From: Herbidospora sakaeratensis
Lineage (GTDB): Bacteria > Actinomycetota > Actinomycetes > Streptosporangiales > Streptosporangiaceae
Length of the DNA stretch: 64,000 nt
Assembly (NCBI RefSeq): GCF_001570525.1
Contig: NZ_BBXC01000030.1
Location: 1-64,000 of the forward strand
Reading direction: 5' to 3'
The notes beneath the pieces are model-generated. The model saw only the letters and a list, made by a program, of their open reading frames with translations. It searched no databases and was not told where the DNA came from. The number at the start of each line of letters is the position of its first letter. Position 1 is the first letter of the stretch. Below, piece by piece: positions 50,701 through 57,994 of this stretch. Made by a program: the position numbers and the translations under genes.

Positions 50701-51828
50701 CCTCACGTGAGCGATTATCTCGACATTCACAACCTCGCGTCACTGGGCTGGGATTCACTCCGCCAAGACGACGCCGGCCGAGCAATCAACGATCTGATGC
50801 AGGCGTGGGAGCGCAACCTCGAACCCCACCGATACGATCCCCAAGACGCCTGCCACATAGCCGTTCAGCTCGGCGATGCCCACTATGACTTCGGCAACTG
50901 CGCCGAGGCGCTGAACTGGTACAACTACGCCGTCAAGGCGAGCACGCAAAACGGCTGGCACCAGCCGCACGGCAGCGCCTTGGCAGGGCTCATGTACTGC
51001 TATTACGAGCATGGCAGATTCGTGAAGGCAGAGAAGCTTGACGCGCAGGCAAGAAAAGCATTCGCCCGGAGCGGCGATCCCGACAAGGAGGCGCGCTCCG
51101 GTCCGTATCTCGACCTGCGGCTCGGCCTCATACACGCCGCCCGCGGGGATCTGCTCAGAGCCTTGGAGATTCTCAACAGAGGAGAACGATCAGCCCGGAA
51201 ACTCAATTTGACAGAATTGGTGGGCGCCTTCCTCGGACAGCGTGCGCTGATCTGCCTCGACACGGGCGAACCAGTCAAGGCTTTCGAACTGGCGAAGGAG
51301 GCCGTTGACGTCGGTGAAAGAACGAACAACATCCCCCTCAAGCGGGAGGCGGCGACCATCTTGGCTCAGGCCATTCTTTTGATGAGCAAAGACGGGGACA
51401 TGGACAGTCTTCGGGAGGCGCGGGTAGCCGCTGACAACGCTGTATGGCTCAGCCAGACGAACCGCGCAGGCGTGGCCTTCGTGCTGCAGGGCATTGCCGC
51501 GCTGCGTATGGGCGAGACCGGTGAGGCGTGCGTGTCTTTCCACTCAGCCCATCGTCGCGCGTACGCCCTCTCACGCCTTGATCGAAAAAATTTCGAAGCG
51601 GCTGACCTGCTGGGCCTGGCCAGCTGCGCACTCGGCGTCTGCGAGAACCCCGAACAATACTTCGGCGAGGCCGAGGAGTCATTTCTGCGCGCGCGGAAAA
51701 TCGCCAGTAACCAGACCATTGTCCTGAGAGTGCAGCGGCTGCTACGGCAGCTGCCACCGACTTCGGATTCGCGGATTCAACCCGTTCTCGCCGCTGCCAG
51801 CGGGCCTTTCCCCGACAGTTACGCGTGA
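47713..51828 (+). CDS. Kinase-like / TIR-like / STAND ATPase / TPR fusion protein
   Basis: 1371 residues. Residues about 50-300 look like an aminoglycoside-phosphotransferase/protein-kinase fold: Lys in LIAKFYRS, hinge VFQEIARGDLKTV, catalytic loop HGDLSGRNILL (about 215) and metal Asp in ILIDLDRFD (about 237). Residues about 392-497 form an alpha/beta domain (RLVVLHAPDGSDFVMTLTDH, ALAVVLTTDLP) resembling a divergent TIR domain without a visible catalytic Glu. A STAND/NB-ARC-like ATPase follows: Walker A GPSGFGKTA (about 612), Walker B RVLLVLDDVQD (about 700), sensor LLLVSSRS. The C-terminal 420 residues are TPR-like helices. The cell role is probably signal sensing with oligomerisation, as in NLR-type antiphage proteins. 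A TTA codon sits at 48004. Which domain is the effector is unclear. Confidence 0.8.
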   Translation: MLGNVPEWRELPSQVLLPLEAWLEDQGFALVHKGWFTAGRGRDPVCLVELVNGEDQRNLIAKFYRSPAEYKVGNVDAARRSAATFPHLAQPYGRPVPLGDWQLVFQEIARGDLKTVRPLVEPVLDRNPEAAAFCEQIIGSIIRDWNSTTPRQWGQVTVEDFMRRILGKRIDPEGPILRWADARGGCEVTPDPFMLLRDRAHARRALDSMATGRAHGDLSGRNILLPMRPRQRPEQYILIDLDRFDPAAPLAQDPMHLLVALAMDLLAVARPGAAEREHLIKVIVEPQAHSGNGIVPHFSRISAAIHEGAAGWARSSGHGKEWHEQSTLALVAAALMHVGRKWFSEEDKEWCLRLASAATQGYLAHSDDAFLPRRHVPPASEPQPVPTTGEPIDTLRLVVLHAPDGSDFVMTLTDHLNDLPVDVRPVHALALSEIAQADALAVVLTTDLPRLPEVPEVPDLPVFGLRVHPVEVQQDSYDFSAAKQDTWDDLRSDLRRLGSPSYLISVYQKRLKLLDVQYKNGASRADRDRLHQACELLENRITAQKLRRTNRPATRTSAPAHQGTSSGGSNNGLVCYGQPLPAPPLEPVDRFSETEQLITLLRSRNGPVALIGPSGFGKTAMISRLRLRVCEDRSALPINGFVYLAARGPYLINAMRVLSAIAQVTPGSPRAKDVRKDSTLRWPETVREVLDAINENTRVLLVLDDVQDLIDGNGSFIDRQLGDTLAVATERGRKVQLLLVSSRSVAGPGIKEFTLNHGLNEDGAWDFLRAMDPDDHLDFTSHRGIGHDLATLTAGHPRVLELLVAVLHCDLTLNLTSLVEVLRREGLSGPELLTSLLVRALAGLDRTERRVLYALAILDRPVPAEAVDAVLEPFLPFQNNQPTLEELVRRRLIRKDGPRFALPRKPDGEFLLGMLTSSKQSHRLSKQALYSLAAGYFAESAPYLRSEHDMFRRIAEVEMRIAGGEREKALVVMDMLARSGYGAQASGSLANLRRRVPHVSDYLDIHNLASLGWDSLRQDDAGRAINDLMQAWERNLEPHRYDPQDACHIAVQLGDAHYDFGNCAEALNWYNYAVKASTQNGWHQPHGSALAGLMYCYYEHGRFVKAEKLDAQARKAFARSGDPDKEARSGPYLDLRLGLIHAARGDLLRALEILNRGERSARKLNLTELVGAFLGQRALICLDTGEPVKAFELAKEAVDVGERTNNIPLKREAATILAQAILLMSKDGDMDSLREARVAADNAVWLSQTNRAGVAFVLQGIAALRMGETGEACVSFHSAHRRAYALSRLDRKNFEAADLLGLASCALGVCENPEQYFGEAEESFLRARKIASNQTIVLRVQRLLRQLPPTSDSRIQPVLAAASGPFPDSYA

Positions 51829-52071
51829 CCGGCCCTCTTCGACATCTGCCATTGCAGATCATCGCCGTCGCGGAACAACCACCAGGTCAGTCGGCTTTTT
51901 TCGCAGGGCGTCATCATGGATCTCGTTCCTGAGATTGTCAGCGCGTTCGTGTCCCGACGCGAGGCCATGCGGACTCGTCCATGAGGAACTTTCCCGTCGC
52001 TTTGCCGCAACATCCGGCGGTCTCCGGCATGTATCTCAGCCCCCGCGCCGTCCGACTGGCAGACTACCGCG

Positions 52072-52677
52072 GTGTTCATTCGGATTGCCGTCTTCGATCC
52101 GCTGCCGCTCTACCGACATGGCATCATCGCCATCCTCCGCGAGGCCGGGCTGAGCAGTGAAGCGCCGGAAGAGGTCTTCGCCTGGATGGACAATGATCAC
52201 TTCCCCCTCGTAGTGCTCTCCTTGCAGGCGAGCGACGACTGGGAACTGCTCGAACGGCTGTGCCGCACCCGCAGCAACCTCCTCGTCATCGCATTACTGC
52301 CGGACGACGCCATAGCGACACATGTCCGCGCGCTGGCCTCCGGCGCGGTCGCGACATTGCCTCGTGAAGCTGAACCATCCGCCGTGCGAGCGACGGTGGA
52401 AGCCGTCATCAGCGGACGGACTGTGCTTCCTATCGGCGTCCTGCGTGGTCTGACGTCCCATGACGCCGCGACGACGCCGGAACCCGCCCTGCTGTCGCCG
52501 CGTGAGCTGGAATGGCTGCGCCACCTATCCACCGGCGCCACCGTCGCTGATCTGGCGGAACGCGCCGGCTACTCGGAACGGATGATGTTTCGCCTTCTCC
52601 GCGACCTCTACAAACGCATGCGGGCGGGAAATCGGACTGAGGCCCTCCTGCTGGCCCGCGAGCACGGCTGGATCTGA
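52072..52677 (+). CDS. LuxR-type HTH protein with degenerate receiver domain
   Basis: 201 residues from GTG 52072 (MFIRIAVFDPLPLYRHGI). The N-terminal half is a response-regulator-like fold: Asp of the acidic pocket in VFDPLPL, but the phospho-acceptor position reads VVLSLQAS, with Ser instead of Asp, so it should not be phosphorylated in the normal way. The C-terminus is a GerE-type HTH (LSPRELEWLRHLSTGATVAD, AERAGYSERMMFRLLRD). A TTA Leu codon is at 52294. The next gene is a paralog of its HTH half. Probably regulates the preceding STAND locus or itself. Confidence 0.8.
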   Translation: MFIRIAVFDPLPLYRHGIIAILREAGLSSEAPEEVFAWMDNDHFPLVVLSLQASDDWELLERLCRTRSNLLVIALLPDDAIATHVRALASGAVATLPREAEPSAVRATVEAVISGRTVLPIGVLRGLTSHDAATTPEPALLSPRELEWLRHLSTGATVADLAERAGYSERMMFRLLRDLYKRMRAGNRTEALLLAREHGWI

Positions 52678-52789
52678 ATCACGCCGGTATGTGGCAGGGG
52701 TCTGACATAGGCATTGCGTCATGGACCCGCTGCGGAACCGTACCTAGCGTCAAGATTGCAAGCCCGCCAAGGAAAGGGAGGCGACCGCC

Positions 52790-53050
52790 ATGATGACTCG
52801 CTGGGGTGACGGCATGGGGGAACCACCGCCCCTTGCCCCACGCGGCCAGGACCCCGCCTACCAACCATCGCCACAGGAGGTGGACTGGTTACGGGAATTG
52901 TCTTTCAATTCCACGGTGGCCAAGCTTGCCGTGCGCACCGGATGTTCGGAACAGACGATGTTTCGCCGACTCCAAGACCTCTATGACCGATTACAAGTGC
53001 GTGACTGTGACGACGCACTTCAGCTCGCCAGGAAGGAGGGATGGCTATGA
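52790..53050 (+). CDS. Solo LuxR-type HTH protein
   Basis: 86 residues after AAGGGAGG. It is essentially only an HTH (SPQEVDWLRELSFNSTVAKL, RTGCSEQTMFRRLQDLYDRL, LARKEGWL), aligning almost end to end with the C-terminal domain of the gene upstream, so it is a duplicated and trimmed copy. It contains two TTA codons (52889, 52991). It might compete with its larger paralog for DNA. Single-domain GerE proteins of this kind are common in actinobacteria. Confidence 0.75.
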   Translation: MMTRWGDGMGEPPPLAPRGQDPAYQPSPQEVDWLRELSFNSTVAKLAVRTGCSEQTMFRRLQDLYDRLQVRDCDDALQLARKEGWL

Positions 53051-53393
53051 ACGCGGGCGAGAGCCGTTCCTGATCGCCGTGACGGAAACCCCTGAAATAA
53101 CGATCTTGAAGCGACCCGGAGCCGATGGAGGTTCGAGTCATGGCATGTCCGTCATCCCAGCCGGCAGAGTTCCTCGGGCGTGCAGTCGTCGTGGAGACGG
53201 TCGGCGAAGCTGGACATCGGTAGGGCCGAGACGGTCCGCGCATGGTCCGTCAGGCCGTGATCTGGGACTGATCTCAGCCGATGCCGACATCGTCGCAGGT
53301 GACCTCACCATCGCGGGCCTCGCCGCTGGGTGATGAGCGAATCCGCGGCCGCGTCCCTGCTGTGCAGGTGCTGGGTCGTACAGGGCTTCGAAG
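53051..53393. other. Intergenic region before recD2
   Basis: No protein-coding frame with recognisable content. A helicase start downstream of 53394 is possible, so part of the helicase leader may extend further. No repeat or hairpin stands out. Confidence 0.4.
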
Positions 53394-55661
53394 ATGCACT
53401 TGTTCAGGCGTACGTCTACCCTCGCTCGGGTGGGCTCGGCGCACCAGGCCCCTGTGGAGGGTCCAGAAAAATCCGTTACCGGTCTGGCGTGTGTCCTCGA
53501 ACGGATCACCTACGCCAACGAGGAGACCGGCTACACCATCGCGCGCGTGGCCACCGAACGGTCGGGCCCCGACCTGCTGACGGTGGTGGGCCCGCTGCTG
53601 GGCGCGCAGCCGGGCGAGTCGCTGCGGCTGACCGGCCGCTGGACCTCCCATCCTCGGTATGGCAGGCAGTTCGAGGTCTGGTCGTACACCACCGTCCTGC
53701 CGGCGACGATCCAGGGCATCCAGCGCTACCTGGGCTCGGGGCTGATCAAGGGCATCGGCCCGAAGATGGCCGAGCGCATCACCCTGCACTTCGGCGTCGA
53801 CACCCTGCGCGTCATCGAGGAGGAGCCCGCCAAGCTGGTGGAGGTGCCGGGGCTGGGGCCCAAGCGCACCCGGATGATCGCGGTCGCGTGGGAGGAGCAG
53901 AAGGTCATCAAGGAGGTGATGATCTTCCTGCAGGGGGTGGGCGTCTCGACGTCCATCGCGGTGCGGATCTTCAAGCAGTACGGCGAGACCTCCATCGACG
54001 TCGTGCGCGCCGAGCCCTACCGGCTGGCCGACGACGTGTGGGGCATCGGCTTCAAGACCGCCGACACCATCGCCCAGGCGGTCGGCATCGCCGCCGACAG
54101 CCCCGAACGCGTCAAGGCGGGCCTGCGCTACACGCTGTCGCAGGCGGCCGACGACGGCCACGTCTACCTCCCGGCCCCCAACCTGGTCGCCGACGCCGTC
54201 AAGATCCTCGCGGTGCCGGCCGAGCTCGTCTCCGCCTGCCTGGACGACCTCGTCGCCGAGGAAGGGGTGGTCCGCGAGGAGGTCGCGGTCGCCGAGGGGA
54301 GCGTCCCGGCGGTCTACCTGGTGCCCTTCCACCGCGCCGAACGGTCCCTGGCGGGCACGGTGCTGAGCCTGCTGCACTCCTCCCGTGACCGGCTGCGCGC
54401 CTTCGCCGACGTCGACTGGCCGCAGGCGTTGGCGTGGCTGAAGACGCAGACCGGCGCCGACCTGGCCAAAGAGCAGGACCAGGCGGTCCGGCTGGCGCTG
54501 ACCGAGAAGGTCGCGGTGCTGACCGGCGGCCCCGGCTGCGGCAAGAGCTTCACCGTGCGGTCGGTGGTCACGCTGGCCCGCGCCAAGCGCGCCAAGGTGA
54601 TCCTGGCCGCCCCGACGGGCCGGGCCGCCAAACGCCTGTCGGAGCTGACCGGCCACGAGGCGACCACCGTCCACCGGCTGCTGCAGCTGCGGCCCGGCGG
54701 GGAGCCGACCTTCGACCGCGACAACCCGCTGGACGCCGACCTGGTGGTCGTCGACGAGGCCTCGATGCTCGACCTGCTGCTGGCCAACAAGCTGGCCAAG
54801 GCGGTCGCGCCGGGCGCGCACCTGCTGTTCGTGGGCGACGTCGACCAGCTGCCCTCGGTCGGGGCCGGGGAGGTGCTGCGCGACCTGCTGGCCGCCCCCG
54901 ACGTGCCGCGGGTGCGGCTGACCCAGATCTTCCGGCAGGCCCAGCAGTCGGGCGTGGTCGTCAACGCCCACCGCGTCAACGCCGGGCAGCTGCCGCTGGT
55001 GCGGGAGTTCCCCGACTTCTTCCTGTTCCCGGCCGAGGACCCCGAGGAGATCGCCGCCCTGACCGTCGAGGTCGTCGCCAAGCGCATCCCGGCCAAGTTC
55101 GGCCTCAACCCGCGCCGCGACGTGCAGGTCCTGGCCCCCATGCACCGGGGCGCGGCCGGGGCGGGCGCGCTGAACGCGGCGCTGCAGGAGGCGCTCACGC
55201 CCTTCCGGGAGGGCCTGCCCGAACGCCGGTACGGCGGCCGGGTCTTCCGCGTCGGCGACAAGGTCACCCAGTTGCGCAACAACTATGACAAAGGCGCCGC
55301 CGGGGTGTTCAACGGAACGGTCGGCGTGGTGACCGCGATCACCCCCGACGATCACAAACTGACCGTTTCCACCGACGAGGACGAGAGCGTCGACTACGCC
55401 TTCGACGAGCTGGACGAACTCGCGCACGCCTACGCCGTGTCCATCCACCGCTCGCAGGGGTCGGAATATCCGGCGGTGGTGATTCCGTTGGCGACGTCCG
55501 CGTGGATGATGCTGCAGCGGAACCTGCTCTACACGGCGATCACCCGGGCCAAGCGCCTGGTCGTCGTGGTGGGCTCCCGCAGGGCGCTCGGACAGGCGGT
55601 CAGGGTGAAGGGCGCCGGACGCCGCCACACGGGTCTGACAAATCGACTGATCAGATCGTGA
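53394..55661 (+). CDS. recD2: RecD2-type ATP-dependent DNA helicase
   Basis: 755 residues if started at ATG 53394. The recognisable protein begins around residue 27 (VTGLACVLERITYANEETGYT), and no ribosome-binding site supports the ATG, so the true start may be 20-25 codons later. N-terminal OB and tandem helix-hairpin-helix parts (GLIKGIGPKMAERI, EVPGLGPKRTRMI, GVGVSTSIAVRIFKQYG) are diagnostic of RecD2. Helicase motifs follow: I GGPGCGKSFT (about 378), Ia APTGRAAKRL, II VVDEASMLD, III VGDVDQLPSVG, and V/VI SIHRSQGSEYP and YTAITRAKR. 5'-3' SF1B helicase in DNA repair and replication, without RecBC. Confidence 0.93.
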   Translation: MHLFRRTSTLARVGSAHQAPVEGPEKSVTGLACVLERITYANEETGYTIARVATERSGPDLLTVVGPLLGAQPGESLRLTGRWTSHPRYGRQFEVWSYTTVLPATIQGIQRYLGSGLIKGIGPKMAERITLHFGVDTLRVIEEEPAKLVEVPGLGPKRTRMIAVAWEEQKVIKEVMIFLQGVGVSTSIAVRIFKQYGETSIDVVRAEPYRLADDVWGIGFKTADTIAQAVGIAADSPERVKAGLRYTLSQAADDGHVYLPAPNLVADAVKILAVPAELVSACLDDLVAEEGVVREEVAVAEGSVPAVYLVPFHRAERSLAGTVLSLLHSSRDRLRAFADVDWPQALAWLKTQTGADLAKEQDQAVRLALTEKVAVLTGGPGCGKSFTVRSVVTLARAKRAKVILAAPTGRAAKRLSELTGHEATTVHRLLQLRPGGEPTFDRDNPLDADLVVVDEASMLDLLLANKLAKAVAPGAHLLFVGDVDQLPSVGAGEVLRDLLAAPDVPRVRLTQIFRQAQQSGVVVNAHRVNAGQLPLVREFPDFFLFPAEDPEEIAALTVEVVAKRIPAKFGLNPRRDVQVLAPMHRGAAGAGALNAALQEALTPFREGLPERRYGGRVFRVGDKVTQLRNNYDKGAAGVFNGTVGVVTAITPDDHKLTVSTDEDESVDYAFDELDELAHAYAVSIHRSQGSEYPAVVIPLATSAWMMLQRNLLYTAITRAKRLVVVVGSRRALGQAVRVKGAGRRHTGLTNRLIRS

Positions 55662-55794
55662 ACCTTACTAGATCGTCAGACGTCTCAAGTGGCATCGCTA
55701 CCGAATTGTGAGTCAAGTCAGGTGAAAGTGGCTCACAAGCCAGGTAAGCCCTAATAGGGTTTTAGATGCGCTTTGCCACTGTGGGGGAGTAGTT

Positions 55795-57000
55795 GTGAAC
55801 AGCAAGACAGGTCGCCGGAAACTGCCTTTCGTCACGGCCGCCGTCGTGATGACGGCGGTGCTGACGGCATGCTCGGGGGGGACGACGCCGGCGCCCGGCG
55901 GCGGCGGGAACGTGACAGGCGGCGACAAGCCGGCCGTGGCCGCGCCCGCGATCAAGGTGTCTCCCGCCGAAGGGGCGCAGAAGGTCCGCCCCGACAAGAA
56001 CGTCGTGGTGACCGCCGCCGGCGGTGAACTCGACGAGGTCACCGTGCAGTCCCAGGGCCAGCCGGTCGAGGGCGAGTTCGACGCCACCCGCACCAAGTGG
56101 ACCTCCAGCAGGCCGCTGAAGCCCTCCACCACCTACACGGTGTCGGCCAAGGCGACCGGCGCGGGCGGCCCCGCCGCGCTGACCAGCGAGTTCACCACGC
56201 TCAAGCCCAAGCGGGAACTGGCCGTCATCGACATCACCCCCGGCATCAAGGGCGAGACCGTCGGCGTCGGCATGCCGATCATGGTGACGTTCAACAACGA
56301 CGTCACCAACAAGGCCGCCGTCGAGGCCGCCCTGACGGTGGAGGCGGAGAAGAAGGCGACCGGCGCCTGGCGGTGGATCTCCGACCGCCTGGTCATCTAC
56401 CGCACCGCCAAGTACTGGCAGGCCCACCAGAAGGTCGTCTTCACCGCCGACCTCGCGGGTGTGCGCGGCGCGGGCGACATGTGGGGCACCAAGTCCTTCA
56501 CCCAGACCATCAAGATCGGCGCCGCGCAGATCAGCAAGGTCGACACCCGCACCCACCAGATGGTCGTGCGCGTCGACGGCAAGGTGAAGCAGCGCATGCC
56601 GATCAGCGCCGGCAAGGGCGACACCCGCGAGTACACCACCACCAGCGGCGTGCACCTGACGATGTCGCGGCACAACCCGGAGATCATGATCTCGCCCGGC
56701 AAGAAGGAGGGCGACCCCGGCTACTACAAGGAGATCGTCAACCACGCGGTGCGGATCTCCAACTCGGGCGAGTACGTGCACTCGGCCCCGTGGTCGGTCG
56801 GCTCGCAGGGCCGCGCCAACGTCAGCCACGGCTGCCTCAACGCCGGCCCGGCGCAGGCCAAGTGGTACTACGACAACTTCCAGCGCGGCGACGTGGTCGA
56901 CATCGTCGGCACCGACCGCGAGCTGGAGTGGAACAACGGCTGGGGCTTCTGGCAGATGTCGTTCGCCAAGTGGAAGCAGGGCAGCGCCCTGGAGGCGTGA
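55795..57000 (+). CDS. L,D-transpeptidase lipoprotein (YkuD)
   Basis: 401 residues from GTG 55795 after GGGGGAG. Lipobox LTACSGG near residue 26, so it is anchored outside the membrane. Two Ig-like domains (from IKVSPAEGAQKVRP and PGIKGETVGVGMPI) precede the catalytic YkuD domain, with HSAPWSVGSQG and the SHGCLN nucleophile motif. Domain order matches mycobacterial LdtMt2-type enzymes that make 3-3 cross-links in peptidoglycan. A WNNGWGFWQMSF tail is the typical C-terminal cap. The promoter is probably in the 133 bp before it. Confidence 0.93.
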   Translation: MNSKTGRRKLPFVTAAVVMTAVLTACSGGTTPAPGGGGNVTGGDKPAVAAPAIKVSPAEGAQKVRPDKNVVVTAAGGELDEVTVQSQGQPVEGEFDATRTKWTSSRPLKPSTTYTVSAKATGAGGPAALTSEFTTLKPKRELAVIDITPGIKGETVGVGMPIMVTFNNDVTNKAAVEAALTVEAEKKATGAWRWISDRLVIYRTAKYWQAHQKVVFTADLAGVRGAGDMWGTKSFTQTIKIGAAQISKVDTRTHQMVVRVDGKVKQRMPISAGKGDTREYTTTSGVHLTMSRHNPEIMISPGKKEGDPGYYKEIVNHAVRISNSGEYVHSAPWSVGSQGRANVSHGCLNAGPAQAKWYYDNFQRGDVVDIVGTDRELEWNNGWGFWQMSFAKWKQGSALEA

Positions 57001-57009
57001 CCGGGCGGC

Positions 57010-57189
57010 CTAGCGCACCCCGAGCTGCATCAGCAGCAGCGCCCCCGCGAACTTGACGACGACGACTCCCAGCACGATGCAGAAGACGATGAAGGCGGGC
57101 CGGTGCTCGAAGTGCCGGCCCTCTTTCAATGGGGGCCGTTTGGCGACGCGGTCGGCGATCCGCTCCTCGAGGGGCTTACGCGCAAACAT
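57010..57189 (-). CDS. Small single-pass membrane protein
   Basis: 59 residues from ATG 57189 (MFARKPLEERIADRVAKRPP), with one transmembrane helix FIVFCIVLGVVVVKFAGALL. Basic N-terminus in the cytoplasm. It is convergent with the L,D-transpeptidase gene (9 bp apart) and its start is 37 bp from the divergent MBL-fold start. Function unknown. Confidence 0.65.
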   Translation of the reverse strand: MFARKPLEERIADRVAKRPPLKEGRHFEHRPAFIVFCIVLGVVVVKFAGALLLMQLGVR

Positions 57190-57225
57190 GACCCCAACGT
57201 TACCGTTGGCCGCCACTATGGGGCG

Positions 57226-57993
57226 GTGAAGGTCCATCACCTCAACTGCGGCACGATGCGCCCTGCGGGCGGTTTCGCCATCGTCTGCCACTGCCTGCTC
57301 CTGGAAACCCCGCGCGGCCTGTGCCTGGTGGACACGGGGTTCGGCATCGGAGAGGCGTCCTTCGGCGCGCTGCCCGGCTTCTACCGCCCCCTGGTCCGCC
57401 CCGTCCTGCTCGATTCGGAGGCGGCGTACAACCAGGTGATCGCGCTGGGCTACGACCCGCGTGACGTGCGCGACGTCGTGGTGACCCACCTGGACGTCGA
57501 CCACGCGGGCGGCCTGCGCGACTTCCCCTGGGCCCGCGTCCACCTGCACGCCCGTGAGCACGCCGCCGCGACCCGGCCGTCGACCTCGGCCGACAAGGGA
57601 CGCTACCGGGCCAGGCAGTGGGCGCACGGCGTCGACTGGATGACCTACGACGACCGGGGCGGCGAGAGCCTGTTCGGCCTGTCGGCGATCCGGCCGCTGT
57701 GCGACCTGCCCGACCTGGCGCTGGTGCCGCTGGCGGGGCATTCGCGCGGGCATTCGGGGGTGGCGGTCGACACCGGGTCGGGGTGGCTGCTGCACGCCGG
57801 GGACGCCTACTGGTTCCACGGGGAGGTGGCCTCGCCGCCGCACTGCCCCCGGGCGTTGTCGCTGACGCAACGGCTGATCGCGACCGACCACCGGGAGCGG
57901 CTGGAGAACCTGGCCCGGCTGCGCGAGCTGCCCGCCGAGGTACGGGTGTTCAGCGCCCACGACCCGCACGAGCTCGACGTGGCGACCGCCTAG
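57226..57993 (+). CDS. Metallo-beta-lactamase-fold hydrolase
   Basis: 255 residues from GTG 57226 (MKVHHLNCGTMRPAGGF); an upstream ATG gives an extension that overlaps the small membrane protein and lacks domain content. The binuclear zinc motif H-x-x-x-D-H is THLDVDHAGG, with later His in PLAGHSRGHSGV and Asp in LHAGDAYW. The fold and the VHHLNCGTM opening match the lactonase/hydrolase group that includes AHL lactonases. It ends one base before the CHAT gene, so it is in the same operon, whether or not it belongs to the same system. Confidence 0.88.
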   Translation: MKVHHLNCGTMRPAGGFAIVCHCLLLETPRGLCLVDTGFGIGEASFGALPGFYRPLVRPVLLDSEAAYNQVIALGYDPRDVRDVVVTHLDVDHAGGLRDFPWARVHLHAREHAAATRPSTSADKGRYRARQWAHGVDWMTYDDRGGESLFGLSAIRPLCDLPDLALVPLAGHSRGHSGVAVDTGSGWLLHAGDAYWFHGEVASPPHCPRALSLTQRLIATDHRERLENLARLRELPAEVRVFSAHDPHELDVATA

Positions 57994-57994
57994 C

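Noticed and set aside
53274-55628. A 784-residue minus-strand frame opposite recD2
   Set aside because: No recognisable domains, while the plus strand carries the complete RecD2 motif series.
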